DNA of 64,000 nt, from contig CM055095.1 in assembly GCA_029204225.1 (NCBI GenBank), forward strand, positions 27,576,958 to 27,640,957, given 5' to 3'. Origin of the DNA: Diphasiastrum complanatum. Taxonomy: Eukaryota > Streptophyta > Lycopodiopsida > Lycopodiales > Lycopodiaceae. Positions 35,741 to 47,470 of this stretch are shown here, piece after piece. The notes beneath the pieces are model-generated. The model had not been told where the DNA came from and searched no databases. It saw only the letters and a program-made list of their open reading frames with translations. The first letter of the stretch is position 1; the number at the start of each line of letters is the position of its first letter. Position numbers and translations under genes: made by a program.

Positions 35741-35741
35741 G

Positions 35742-35758
35742 TGGCGCCGTTGCCGGGA
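35742..35758 (+). other. gypsy primer-binding site (tRNA-Asp type)
   Basis: TGGCGCCGTTGCCGGGA is the classic plant gypsy site complementary to the 3' end of tRNA-Asp. It lies one base after the LTR. Confidence 0.93.
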
Positions 35759-36959
35759 ATAGGTTTTCACTAACTAGCATAGCTGCATTTTAGTTATTTC
35801 TTGCTTTTTAGAGTAGTTTTAGGTGGATTTTGGGGTAGGAAGAGTTAGTTTTCTATATTTTCTTGTGTTTGGATTTTTTCCAGCTAGCAGAGGAGGTGTG
35901 AGAGGGTGGAAGAGACCTTGAACACCCTCTACTTGACATCCAAATCAAAACCTAAGAAAACCCAAAAAACACACCAATCTGCATTTTGGAGGGAAAAAGA
36001 GCCAAATTTTCCATCAGATTTCATTTTCTCCAAAGCCAGTGAGAGATAATCCTCGCATTACTGGCACCAGCTCTAGGGTACTATCCCAGACCTGAATAGA
36101 AGTCTGCGAGAGTTAGTTCAAAAATCAGAGAAAAATCATAAAATTTCAAAAATCCTTGTAAAAAATCAAAAAAATTCACATCTTCACAAGAACTCTCGCA
36201 GAGCCCTCTGAAGTTCCATCTCATTGAGACTAGGGCACAGAGAAGCTTGCGAGAGTTAGTTCACTGTTTAAGTGCCTATGCGAGAGTTCCCAGTGGAAAA
36301 AAGATGAGAAAGTACCAAAGAACCCTCGCAGACACTAAAATTTTCAATTTTAGTGGTCAAGAACAATTGTAGAGAATTCTGAAGTTCCATCTCAATGAGA
36401 CTAGGACACTGAAGAGTCTGCGAGAATTAGTTTGATTCAAGTGAGCAGAAAATTGGGTTTAAGTGCTAAAAATCACTAGAATGTAAAGATCCAACGAATC
36501 CTTCCAGAGAGAACTCTCGCAGACGATTCCAATCAATCCAGAATGTCAATTTCCATTAGTAATGAAGCCTACAAGAGTTAGTATTGATTATTGGTGAAGA
36601 TCAAGCCAAATAAGTGGTTTTGAACCCTCGCAAACAGTGAAATTTTCACTTAATACGAGAGTTAACTCTCGTAGAGATTTTTAGAGTTAGAGATCTAGGC
36701 CAGATTTAGCTCTTGTGATCCTTGCGAGAGTTACTTCCCAATGATCTGAGAGATATCAAAGTTTTTTGTTTGCAAAACAGCTAAAGAACTCTCGCACAAC
36801 CAACCTTCTCACTAAAGAACCCTCAGAGACTAGATCAATGGAAAGATCTGCATCTGATCTAGCTACTATCAAAATATCAAGACAATCAGTGCAAGGAGTA
36901 AAAAGTTATCAAGGAAAAACTACCATACAAGGCCTGAATCCTCAACACCGGCCTATTAG
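35759..36959 (+). other. gypsy 5' leader rich in inverted CTCTCGCA / TGCGAGAG motifs
   Basis: There is no long frame. Between 36100 and 36800 the word CTCTCGCA or its complement (with small changes) occurs about a dozen times in both orientations, for example at 36103, 36192, 36247, 36505, 36721 and 36788. TACGAGAGTTAACTCTCGTA at 36656-36675 is a palindrome. GAAGTTCCATCTCA.TGAGAC is repeated near 36210 and 36380. Such pairs could fold into many stem-loops, perhaps for packaging or dimerisation (inference). Confidence 0.6.
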
Positions 36960-39568
36960 TTGATCAGATCCATAAGATCCAGATTGCATCCCACTATACA
37001 AGTAAGATTCAGCTATCTTGGACCTCACCATCGGATGAATCTGAGATCTGGACAATCAATAGCAAGAAGGACAGCGAATCAAGCACCACACCTTCCCAGA
37101 TTAGTAGCTACGCCACAAGAGACAAAACTGAAACCAGTGCCAATGGATCCAGTGGGTCAACCTGTACCTATCGCTCCCTTGCAAGCAGTCCGGAGGGCAC
37201 CTCGGATGGAGATACCAAAATACGATAGATCATCAGATCCCATCCGCTTTTTCCAAACCTACGAGCAAGCTTGTGAAATCTACAATGATCGGACACCTGT
37301 AGAGAAGTTGATGTTGTTTTCCCATGTCACCAATAGCGGTGGCTCAAGATTGGTTTTTCAATTTGTCAGAGGAAGAAAAATCCACCTGAGACGCGGTTAA
37401 AGCGACTCTCATCATGCGCTTTAAACCAAAAAATTTCCTAGAAGACCCGTTTCTCCTACTCAGCAAGGTCATCATGTGGTTCCTAGCAAGATTACCACGT
37501 AGCATCAAGAGAGAACTGAAATGACGGGAGCAGTATGCTACTCTACAAGAAGCTATGGAAGATGCCATGAGGGAAGAGGATGAGAGATCAGATGACGAAT
37601 ATCCATCCACCCATACTCCTACTCCCTCGATAGCATCGTCATCATCAAATGCTTTCACTCTATCCACAGAACTGCTGTTGGAACAGCTGACAAAATTACA
37701 CAAACAGCAGATGGAGCAGCTTACGGCGTAGTTTAATCAGAAACCGAAAGCCTTACAAGGAGCTGTAGTAGCAATGCCCAATCTATCGAAACAAAACCAG
37801 CTACAGTATCCCTGTCGCAAAAATGTATGGTGTTCAGTATGCACACAAAACCATACAGCAAACGAGTGCCCGGTCCTAAAGCAAAATCTGAGACTGACCC
37901 ATAGGTTTTGCCATTTGTGCAACGCAACATCGCACGATACGGCCTTTTGCCCATTTAACACCCGGACTGTTCAACAGAAGAGTCCTTATCAGACTTCTTA
38001 TCCATATCATCAAGGGGCATGAAATGCGGCACGGAGGTACGGTGCACCAAATAATCAACAGCACATGGCCTTACCTGCACCACGAGGGCCAGCCAATCAA
38101 CAAGTGGCCCATGTAAACTTGACATCAGCAAAACCAGAGTTCTCAGTACCACCCCAACCTGAGCAGCAGCAATGGTATGGGCCGGATAAACCATATATGG
38201 ATCCTATCATAAATGAATATATTGCGGCCTATGCAGCTCAATCTCAGCGTCAAGGCGAAAGAAATTACGGCTGCTACTAATGTGACGAAGGACACAGAAT
38301 TGCTGAATGTCCTTACAAGAACAATATACATGAATGCAATTATGGACACTGCTTCAAGAATTGTCCATTGAGACCTGGGATCAGCGCACCATTGAACTTC
38401 ATTGCAATACAACGAGCAACAGTTCTAGCGGGGATGCCACCGGAAAGGAAACATTTCCATGCCCCTGTGTTAGCTGTTACGCGAGCACATAAGAGAAAGG
38501 AAGTGGCTCCCTCACCACCACCATTGGTCATTGATGACCAGCCCTCAATCTCAGCGCCATATCTGAATGTGAGAAAAGAAAGGAAACAGTACCAGAAGAT
38601 ACGGTACTTTGGGTACAGAGAGCACAAGCGGAGGGAAAAGAGCAAGAAAGGGACAACCCCATGGAACTTTCTGATGATGATGGATGGGTACCATGAACGA
38701 GCTCACCATTGCACACTGATCAGAACGATCGATTGCATCGTCATGAACCACCTTTCCACATGGTGGAGTCCGAGGAACCGCACACTGAAAGGCTCACAAG
38801 CCTGCTGGCGAACCATGTTAGTTTACCCCTCGGGGAATTACTGCGGATTGCAGCACAAGCTAAAAGCCTTTTGGTTGAATGGGCCAAAGTGGACGCATAA
38901 CCAGTAGCGCCAGAGCCCATATACTGTACGGGCTACGAAGAGACTAGTAACGTCCTCCACATCGGGACAGCGTGGGAAAGCGAGGAACACAACATCTCCC
39001 TGTCGATCAAATACAAGAGATTCGAGGACGAGGTAGTTGTGGTAGATGGAGGATCCGGTGTCAATTTGATCTCCACTACTTTGTATCAAAAGTGGAGTTT
39101 ATAGGGATTGAAGCCAACAAAATTTGCCATCACGCTAGTGGATCAATCCTGTGTAAAACCGAAGGGTGTGGTTGTCGATATCCTTGTAAAAATAGCAGGC
39201 ATGCAGTTTGTGATCACCTTTGTAGTAATGGATATACCTGATTCTCCATCTGCATATCGTGTTTTACTGGAAAACCATGGTTGAGGACTGCGCAAGTAGT
39301 ACACAACTGGGGTACGAAAAAACTCACCTTTGAGAACATAGAGCAGGCTGTAAAGGTCGATCCAACCACATGGGCGGTAAAACCACTTGCACCCAAGGCT
39401 GATGACGAATCATCCATGACAGATCACACGATAGATTGCCCAAGACAAGCCAAGGGTGGTCACTATGATTCAGAGACGGATGTCGTGAGATGGGCGGATG
39501 CATTAGCAACGATTGGTTTGCTCCTTATTGTAACCAAAGATCAGGAACACGGATTGGATCTTGAATGA
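36960..39568 (+). pseudogene. gypsy gag and protease, broken
   Basis: Gag: MEIPKYDRSSDPIRFFQTYE near 37206, then a frameshift near 37335 to AQDWFFNLSEEEKSTW, a typical Retrotrans_gag domain. Stops lie at 37387 (W to TGA), 37522, 37729 and 38020. Cys/His fingers follow: CSVCTQNHTANEC, CHLCNATSHDTAFC, and CY*CDEGHRIAEC with a stop inside (38278). The protease reads EVVVVDGGSGVNLIS near 39040 (catalytic Asp-Gly/Ser-Gly type), then a one-base shift near 39275 and GKPWLRTAQVVHNWGT. The text ends near 39568, before any RT. It has several Cys-rich fingers where many gypsy gags have one. Confidence 0.88.
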
Positions 39569-39859
39569 TCTGAAATCCTTCACATTCTTCACATTGATTT
39601 CTTGGTTGAATGTCTGACCTGCATGTTTTGGTTTGAAGCATGTGATTCTAGTACAAGAGTGACCAATCTGAGTGTCCTCTGACAAGCAGGAAATTTAGAA
39701 AACGTAGATACTTTCCTTCTGCCTGATTTGGGCTTGAAACAAAATGTGAACATCCAAAAAATGCCCAAGAAGCCTGATAACAGGTAGAACCATTCTTCAA
39801 AATATCAGAAGCAAAAAATAGATAGCCAACAGATCCTCTGGAGCAGGGGACCTGTCAAC
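39569..39859. other. junction between gypsy protease and copia E
   Basis: I cannot support a coding frame here. The minus-strand frame across 39503-39685 spans the junction and is probably a shadow. Confidence 0.35.
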
Positions 39860-40872
39860 ATTCTTCATGCAGTTCAAGGCGTCTGCAGAAAATCAGACCC
39901 AGAGGAAGATCAAAGCTCCACACACAGATGGAGGGGGAAAATTTATCTCCACAGAATTTAAGAGTTCTGCAAGGCCAACAAAATACATCAACAATTCACA
40001 ACTAGCTACTCACCTCAGTCCAATGGTGTAGATGAACGGAAGAATCGGACACTCATTGAAAGTGCCAAGAGCATGCTGACCCATGTCTCTCTTTCGAAGA
40101 AATTTTGGGTAGATGCTATTACTACAGCCACTATCTACAAAATCGTTCCATCACCAAAGCCCTAAATGGCAAGACACCATATGAAGTGTGGACAAGATCG
40201 AAACCATCACTCAAGAATATATTAGTGTTTGGATGCATTGCTTATGCTCAGATCCCCGAAGATCTAAGGAAGAAGCTGGATGACAAAAGCGCAAAATCGA
40301 TTGTCATTGGCTACTCCCCAGATCCAAAGGCATACAAGCTCTACAATCTGAACAGAAGAAACATTCATGAGCAGAGATGTCATTTTTGTGAAAGATCGAT
40401 TTATCAACCACAAGGGAAAAGCTCGAGAAATTTTCGATCCAAGTATTGAAGAAATTTCCGATCCATGTATCAAAAAAAGCTCCAGGATCGAGAACCAGAA
40501 GATCAATATTGACTCGAAAAATGAGTCAAAACCTCAACGGGTCGAATCACATCACGGGGTCAAAATTCAGCCAAGAAGATCGAATCAACCCAGACAACCT
40601 CCATCCTGATTTATAGATGATGCAGCCTGCTACTTTTTGCAGGAACCAAATACAATTTTAGAGGCAATGTGTACACCTGATGTTGATCAATGGAAAGCAG
40701 CGATGGACACAAAATTTGATTCTCTGATAGAGAATCGAACGTGGACAGCCACTGAGCTGCCAAAGGGAAGAAATCCGATTCCATTCAAATGAATATTCAA
40801 GACGAAGTATGATGCTGAAGGAAGGCTGAATCGATACAAAGCCAGACTGGTTGCCAAAGGCTTTTCGAGTCA
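39860..40872 (+). pseudogene. copia element E: integrase to start of RT
   Basis: Text begins in the integrase core (STFFMQFKASAENQTQRKIK, then TDGGGKFISTEFK with the second Asp). A frame change leads to TSYSPQSNGVDERKNRTLIE, where the catalytic Glu is kept in DERKNR. KTPYEVWTRSKPSLKNILVF and the long linker follow to about 40605. RT starts at EAMCTPDVDQWKAAMDTKFD, meets a TGA in IPFK*IFKTKYD (near 40790) and stops after ARLVAKGFS at 40872. It is a fragment truncated at both ends, next to the gypsy protease. Confidence 0.9.
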
Positions 40873-43800
40873 TTGTATATTTTTCTGATACTTGTAAACT
40901 ACGATATTGTCGATCTATAATTTGACCCAACGACTTCGAGTTGACAGTCCGCCTACATTGTACAAAGCATTTATAGTAATGAGGCGGCTGTAATAACTAT
41001 AGAAAAGGTTGTCGTAGACATTTGTAGGATATCAAAGACTTAATCTTCATCAAAAAAACTTCTTCTGATTTTTCGAGTTTTAAGTAGACAATCACATATT
41101 CTAACTAAAAAATTTGTCTCAAGGCCTTTGTGATACATCACTACCTTCTTGTTTTCTTGTATGATAGTAGGGTGAATTTTTGGAGGGTCATAATAATAGT
41201 AGGATATGATAGATGGCATTAAATAGGATCACAAATGAGCATCATATGTTTAACACTTTGTTAACATTAATGATCATTTACATGGGCCTCATCTCTCCTC
41301 TATTGTAGTTTATCTAGAGCATAAGGTGTGATATTTTCTTAAGTTGGTTCTCATGCAACCTCTTGCATTTCCAGGTGGTATTGTGCGGTCGAGGTGTGCC
41401 TCACATTATTGCACACGCAAGCCTTGCGCCAGAAATACTCTAGTGAATCAACATGTGCCGGATGGAAACCATTGATTTCTCCTCACTAGCAAGGGTAATG
41501 TTTCTAATGGCCATTGCCTCCAATATCCTAGATGAACCTTGGTTATGGATAAACCCTAACCATGGTCAAGGACTTGACCTTAATAAGTCGAGTCGTTTTC
41601 TCTCAGAAAGCAGCCATTGAATCGGTCATGGACCCGGACTCCCGATCCTACTTGAGATGGCAAGATCCTTCCTGGGTATGGGCATCAATGAAGGTTCTAG
41701 AGGTGCAGATGCGGAGGGCAAATTATGGAGGAATCTATCTGGTTGATGATGTTGGTGGTTAGATCAAGCAAACAATCAAGCTTGGGGAAGTTATATCTGT
41801 CTTTTTTCTGCTTTCTATGTTCGCCTTGCAGTTGGGTTTTGTGATCAGATGGCTAATGCGGCTGCCCACTATTGTGTTTTCTTGCAGTGACTTATCTATA
41901 TGCTTTGTGGGGTTCATCTCTCTAAGATCAGGCAATCCTCCCGGGGAAGTTGTCTTTGTCTCTTTCTTGCTTTTACTTTGGGCTTGCAGTTGGGTTTATG
42001 ATCGGATGGCTTAGGCTGCTGCTTATGATTGTGCTTTCCTGCGCTGAGTCATATTTATGCTTTGAGGGTTTCCTCACACTTGGAAACTGTGTAGGAGTTT
42101 ACTCCACAGGGCAGTGTAGTACTTAGTGTTGTGCTTATTATGATAGTTCATGTGTAGAAGAATCAAAGTGAGGCTGGGTATTACTTCTACCTAGGCATTT
42201 CATGGCGAGAGCCAGTTAGATGGAGATATTATCCACCTATATTCTTTATTTCTGAAGTTCTTTCTTCAATCCAACGCTTATGTGAATGTTTCTGGCTAGG
42301 GACTTTCAGTTTGGGTGATGGAACTCCCACCTAACATTTCATGATTTTGTTGCAACGACTTCTGTTTTCTGTATGGCTAGTTGTCCTATCTTACTGTTTG
42401 CTTTACTTCTGCTTGGCAATGACAATGTGTTTCAAGGAAGTTTGTTATGACTAGCTTCAGGGTAGATTTTAAGAGGGCTATATGAATCTGTATCTGCAGT
42501 GTCGAGCATTATGGTTATGGTATAGATTGGTGCAGTCCTTGTGGAAAACTTGACCCTTTGTAGTGGAATGTGCGTAAGTCTGATATGGAACTAGTTTGCT
42601 TGAGCTTAGCAAGGACAATCCAATACGGCACTAGTTGCATAGCTTTGTCAAAAATAATATTTGCAGATGAGTATTTGTTTGTTTTTTTGGTTGGCCCCAT
42701 GGTATATAGCCCAACTTCTAGATATAGTTATGTTATGGCACAATTTAAATGTCTATGATCTGCTTTCCTAGAAAAAGGCACAGTAGGTGGGAAGATCCTT
42801 ACCTCTATTACCTTATGGATTCTATCAACCAAGTGCTTTTAACAAGTTGGCTATTACCATATCTGTTTTTAAGGTTGAACAAGTTTTTCCTTAAGAAATA
42901 AATTTCAGTCTTGTTCAGTTAATCGGATGTGCGAGGCTCTTGAGTATCTACATCAATGTTGCGCAATGCAATATTGGGAGTTTAGATCAGCCTTGGTGTA
43001 AGGTTTCCTTCTAGCTCTTGATAGTATAATGTACTTCTCAAGAGAATTCTATTGGTAAACCAAGATTTTCAAAAGAATAGTAACACTTTTCTGACTATAG
43101 GTAATGCATTTTGCAGTGTCGAAGTATTGAGCGAAAGATTTTTGTGAAAGTTCATATATTGATAGTACTTTGGTAGTAGCTTGACCTATTCATTAACTTT
43201 ACGATTTTTATTCATTTTGCAAAGATAGAAAAATCGCTAGTGAAGGTGCTGCAAATTGGGTTTATGCCCTTTAGGAACTTTTCTTTATAAATTTCTTTTG
43301 CTTGGTTGAACTATTTTAGACTTTGGTGTTGATGTTTTAAATCATGGATATCATATTGGAATATTTAACAAACATTTTGAACAGTTCACTATCTCGAATG
43401 TGAATCTCATATATTATAAATATTTGAACTCTCTACTTCAATGACAAATTTGATGAGTTTCAATAGGTTTTCTAATGAGGATTGTGCTATATTATCATTC
43501 TATCCTAGTAGATTAAGTCATGGATTGCGATATTCCAACTTTAATCCTAGTGGTTTTGAAAGTTGGTATTAGTCAATTTGAGCTACTGTGGAGATCCAAA
43601 CACCAAGGAAGCTCGATTTCACTTGGCTACACTCGTTTGCACGATGTAACACCAACAATTTTGCTCAAGGTTACGATTGTGGACATGGTCAAGAGTAATT
43701 TAACGTGTAATGCATGTGTTTTACCTTAAGTACATGTATGTCCTCATCTTTTTCCATCTCTTTGTTGTTAGGGGATATTATTTGCACTCATTTTATATTA

Positions 43801-44379
43801 TCATAGTCTTTTAATTTGCAATTTTGTTGCATTTTCCTTTGTCGACGTTTTCTTTCTATTCTCCTTGACACAGCTTCTTTTACTTCAATGAATCTCGTTT
43901 GTTAATGCCTCTATAGTCCCATATATGTTATCACAATTCACAATCTTTCACACAATTTCTTTCCATTTTCTTTTGTAGAAAGGAGGCTAGGTAACAATTT
44001 TCTTTTGAAGAACTTGCAAACGAATTAGCGGTTTGACTTTTAGACTAGCAATAAATTTTGTCAACATTTCAAATACTCAGACCATAAGTGTGTGGTTTTT
44101 TAATGTATGTTGAGATCATGTGAAGAATTAGATCGATGCTTTCAGTATTTTATTAATTGATACTCAATTACTTGCAAAGAAGAGTTTCAATAGAGGTTTA
44201 ATAGAAGAGTTTTAATATTTTTTGTGAATATTATATCAAATGTTTATTCATATGCTAGATAATCATATAAGCACCTTTTGTATGCGCCTCCTGGTTTGTT
44301 ATATATTGTTCTTATTTCACTATTTTTTTTATTATCCTTTCTCCAATAGTTTATTGAGCTTTTTGGGCTTCGTTCGGCC
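40873..44379. other. spacer with no supported gene
   Basis: Only short frames occur. An internal tandem duplication lies at 41784-42072. A run MCEALEYLHQCC near 42930 recalls plant receptor kinases but is too short to call. Confidence 0.4.
41784..42072 (+). repeat. diverged tandem duplication, period 159 bp
   Basis: GGGGAAGTT...TTGCAGTTGGGTTT...TGATC.GATGGCT...TTTG.GGG occurs at 41784-41915 and again at 41943-42072. The copies differ at many bases, so the duplication is old. Confidence 0.75.
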
Positions 44380-44670
44380 ATAACATGGACTTTATTACAT
44401 GTTTACCACGTGCGGAGTAGCAACATAATGCCATCCTAGTTATGGTTGACAGGCTCACTAAAATGTCTCATTTTATTCCGACTAATAATCGATGCACTTG
44501 GTACGGCTGATTTGTTTATGCAGCATGTGTTCAAACTTCATGGATTACCTAGATCCATTGTGTTCGACAGAGACACTTGTTTTACTGGCAATTTTTGGAC
44601 TGCAGTATTTGAGAGGTTAGAGGTGCAATTGGGAATGAGTAGTTCTGATGACCCTGCAAGAATATTTATG
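44380..44670 (+). pseudogene. gypsy integrase core fragment
   Basis: The text reads MDFITCLPRAE, a TAG, then ILVMVDRLTKMSHFIPT, and after a frame change TADLFMQHVFKLHGLPRSIV, FDRDTCFTGNFW and LEVQLGMSSS. This is the integrase core of a chromovirus-like gypsy element: first Asp in MDFI, second in FDRD, then the FW. The glutamate part is gone. It is isolated in spacer DNA. Confidence 0.85.
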
Positions 44671-47470
44671 TCTCCATTTTTTCATTAGTTATTTAAACTG
44701 GCACCATTCCATCGTAGTAAAGTAGTAAAGGATTGTGCATTGTCTAGTTGTCTTTTTTGTTTACACAAAAACCTAATTTTTTTATTGATACCAACTATAC
44801 TTATCTATATTGTACTACCTCATTATGATACAAGTGGATGAACCTCACATAGTAAAAAGGATTATGTTCACATTTTATTGTAGCACTAAATATGAAAGGA
44901 AAGTATGGCAATTATGCTTAGTTAGGTTACTTCTATGGGAAACCAGGGATCTCATTTGTTGGGCTTTGCCCTTCATTACTAATCTATATTGTGATTAAGT
45001 CGACTTTCACTTTGAGAAAATTTCTAATAACTTAGTATGTTGGTCTTAGTATGTTGGTCTTTGAAAACATCTAGTAAAGGTAATGTGGGCATATGTTTCT
45101 GCATGTCACTTGCCACTCTAATTTTGGGCACTAATGAAGTGGGTAGGTATGTGGTGTCATCATTTGATTCAAGCCATGTATGATGAGGTTGATCATGCAC
45201 TCCATAAGGTTGAAGAGTTTATGTGTCCTTTCTTATATAGGGGAGTACTTCTGAACATAACGTTGATAAATTTCTTTTGGTATCAGCAAATATGTAGTTT
45301 CCATTTGAGATCCTCAACCAAATTGTAGCCAACTAATTTGTGCTAGTTTTTTTTATTTTTTGCTATTCAATACCACAATCAAGTATAGTATATGTGTTGC
45401 ATGGAGTTGAGAATCTAATTCGTTGTGGATGAATTTAAGATAACTTCATTTAGATTTATAGCATTAAATACAAAGGAAAAATCATGCAATAATGCCTAGT
45501 TAGTTTATTCTAACGGGAAACTAGGGAACTCATGTTTAGGGTTTGTCCTTTCATCCACATTAAGTGCGTAGTTCACTTTAAGAAATTTCTAGTAACTTAG
45601 CATCTTTGTTTCTGCTTGCAACTTTCCCTTCTAATTTTCGGCACTAATGATTTTAATAGAAAATGTCATTATTTGATCCATGTTATGTAGCATATTAGTT
45701 GATTGTCTCAAACTTTGAGGGTGCACTACATTAAGTTAAAAACTATTTGTGTCCATGCTCCATTGTGCACTAATCATGAAGATATGATTTATCAACTTAT
45801 TTGTGGCATTAGCAAATATCTAATTTCTATTTGAGATCTTCAAATTGCAACTAGCTTTTTTTAGCAAGTTTTCTAATTTTGTGTAATGTTACATGATCAA
45901 TTTGAAAGCCAGCTGAATTGACTAAATGCAATATTTTGAAAATTTATTGTCAAAATAGAAATTTCATTGCTTGGCTTTGCTTTTCAATAGGAATGTTATA
46001 CATCATTTGCTCACACCATGTGTGTGATTCAACCTAATTTATGTTATTGATCATATGACTCCACACTATGCTTTATAAACCACCACCATACGATCATTGT
46101 AAATTTTTGTATCGTTGTTCAAAGTAAAAGTATATGTGATAGAAACTCAATACATGTACAAAAGCTAATGATGGCTAATGCTTGTATGAGATAGTGTGGA
46201 TATAATGAAGAGAGATGTCATAGCAGTCAAAAAAAATTTGTCTAAGCTGTTTTTAATTGTTGTGAATTTTCCAAAGATACTTTGTTTTCCCTTGTGTTAT
46301 TCAGTTTTCATGTATGATTACAATTTGATTACTAGTATATTTATATAACATCTAGTGGTCCCTCAAGTTTATTTTAAAATGCATTTTTTCCTCCAAAATT
46401 GGGTCTTGCTATTTTTAAAGAATGAAAATATGCCTTTACTTTCATTCAGCTTTTTGGTTTGCCTCCTATTGGAGTATATATATATAGCAGACAAGATGTT
46501 TTTTTCATTTGTTGTAATTTTCTTTGTTCCTGTCAAATTCACATGGTTAAACTTGTTTGCCTTCTTGTTGTTTTTACTTTTTCTAATTATACGTCTTAAA
46601 TGGAATGCAGCAGTTCAAATGGTTTTGAATCTTGAAAATGCCATAGGCTAAAGAAACCAAAATCAATATTCACTATCCTACAAAAATCCAGCAATTGAAG
46701 TAACAACAGTTTTTTTTTAAAGGAGAAAGTTGCAAAGCTCTACAATGAACATTCATTCAATTCAACAATAATGTTTTGAGAAGTACAACCCTTTCACAAC
46801 TTTTCATATGCTACATACATCTCTTTGTAAATATGTCAATGATAATCCACAATGAGTAGACAGTTCTTTTGACAGCCACATCCGTTCAGATCTTGATTTG
46901 CATTCCACTGATGCACATGTACATAAAAGAGAAGCATAAATAATGATACAGTCCTATATATACAACTGCAATTTCAAAAAAAATCATTTGACATACAAAA
47001 TACATGCCAAAAGAAAATTAATGGCATTCAAAATGAATGCACATAATAGAAATGGTGTTAAGGAACAATCTCACCTATCTATGACTATTGATACTGTTTC
47101 ACAAAGTAAATAAGCTAGACGCAAAAGTTACTGTATGACAACTGCTTTGACAATATATCTACTTTCCTTAGTTGCATGTTTTTCAACAAAAATATACATC
47201 AAAAGTAAAATATGTGAATCCATCACCTTTCAGAAATAAATTTTGGCATTAACATTTTACGCTCTACCATTTCAATCATAACTAATGTTTGTGGATTAGC
47301 TATATACAAAGAAATAATAAGTTAGATCACTTTCTTTGTTGATAGTTTTAGGCACCAGAATCAAGTCAGCTAAAAGTCAGAAATAGTGTCCGATGTCACC
47401 TTGCTATACATACTATCAACCTGTAAAATCAGTTAAGCGAGGGATCCACAACATGGTAATCTGAGCCATA
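44671..47470. other. AT-rich spacer and 3' flank of the SAP30-like gene
   Basis: There is no supported gene. It contains the diverged duplication 44815-45870. The last few hundred bases before 47471 would hold the 3' untranslated region and polyadenylation site of the minus-strand gene. Confidence 0.4.
44815..45870 (+). repeat. old tandem duplication of about 0.55 kb
   Basis: Blocks recur in order: GTGGATGAA, ...ATGCTTAGTTAGGTT / ATGCCTAGTTAGTTT, GGGAAACCAGGGA / GGGAAACTAGGGA, TTTCTAATAACTTAGTATG / TTTCTAGTAACTTAGCATC, TTTGGGCACTAATGA / TTCGGCACTAATGA, and TCCATTTGAGATCCTCAA / TCTATTTGAGATCTTCAA. The first copy is about 44815-45345, the second 45415-45870. The units are non-coding and well diverged. 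Confidence 0.7.

Noticed and set aside
39503-39685. Minus-strand 60-codon frame as a zinc-finger gene
   Set aside because: It spans the gypsy-copia junction and has no complete Cys/His spacing.
42920-43000. Receptor-kinase-like word MCEALEYLHQCC
   Set aside because: Twelve residues without catalytic-loop or DFG motifs in the same frame; chance is likely.
43520-43729. Frame with GSSISLGYT recalling a kinase activation loop
   Set aside because: No invariant kinase residues are nearby and the frame is short.
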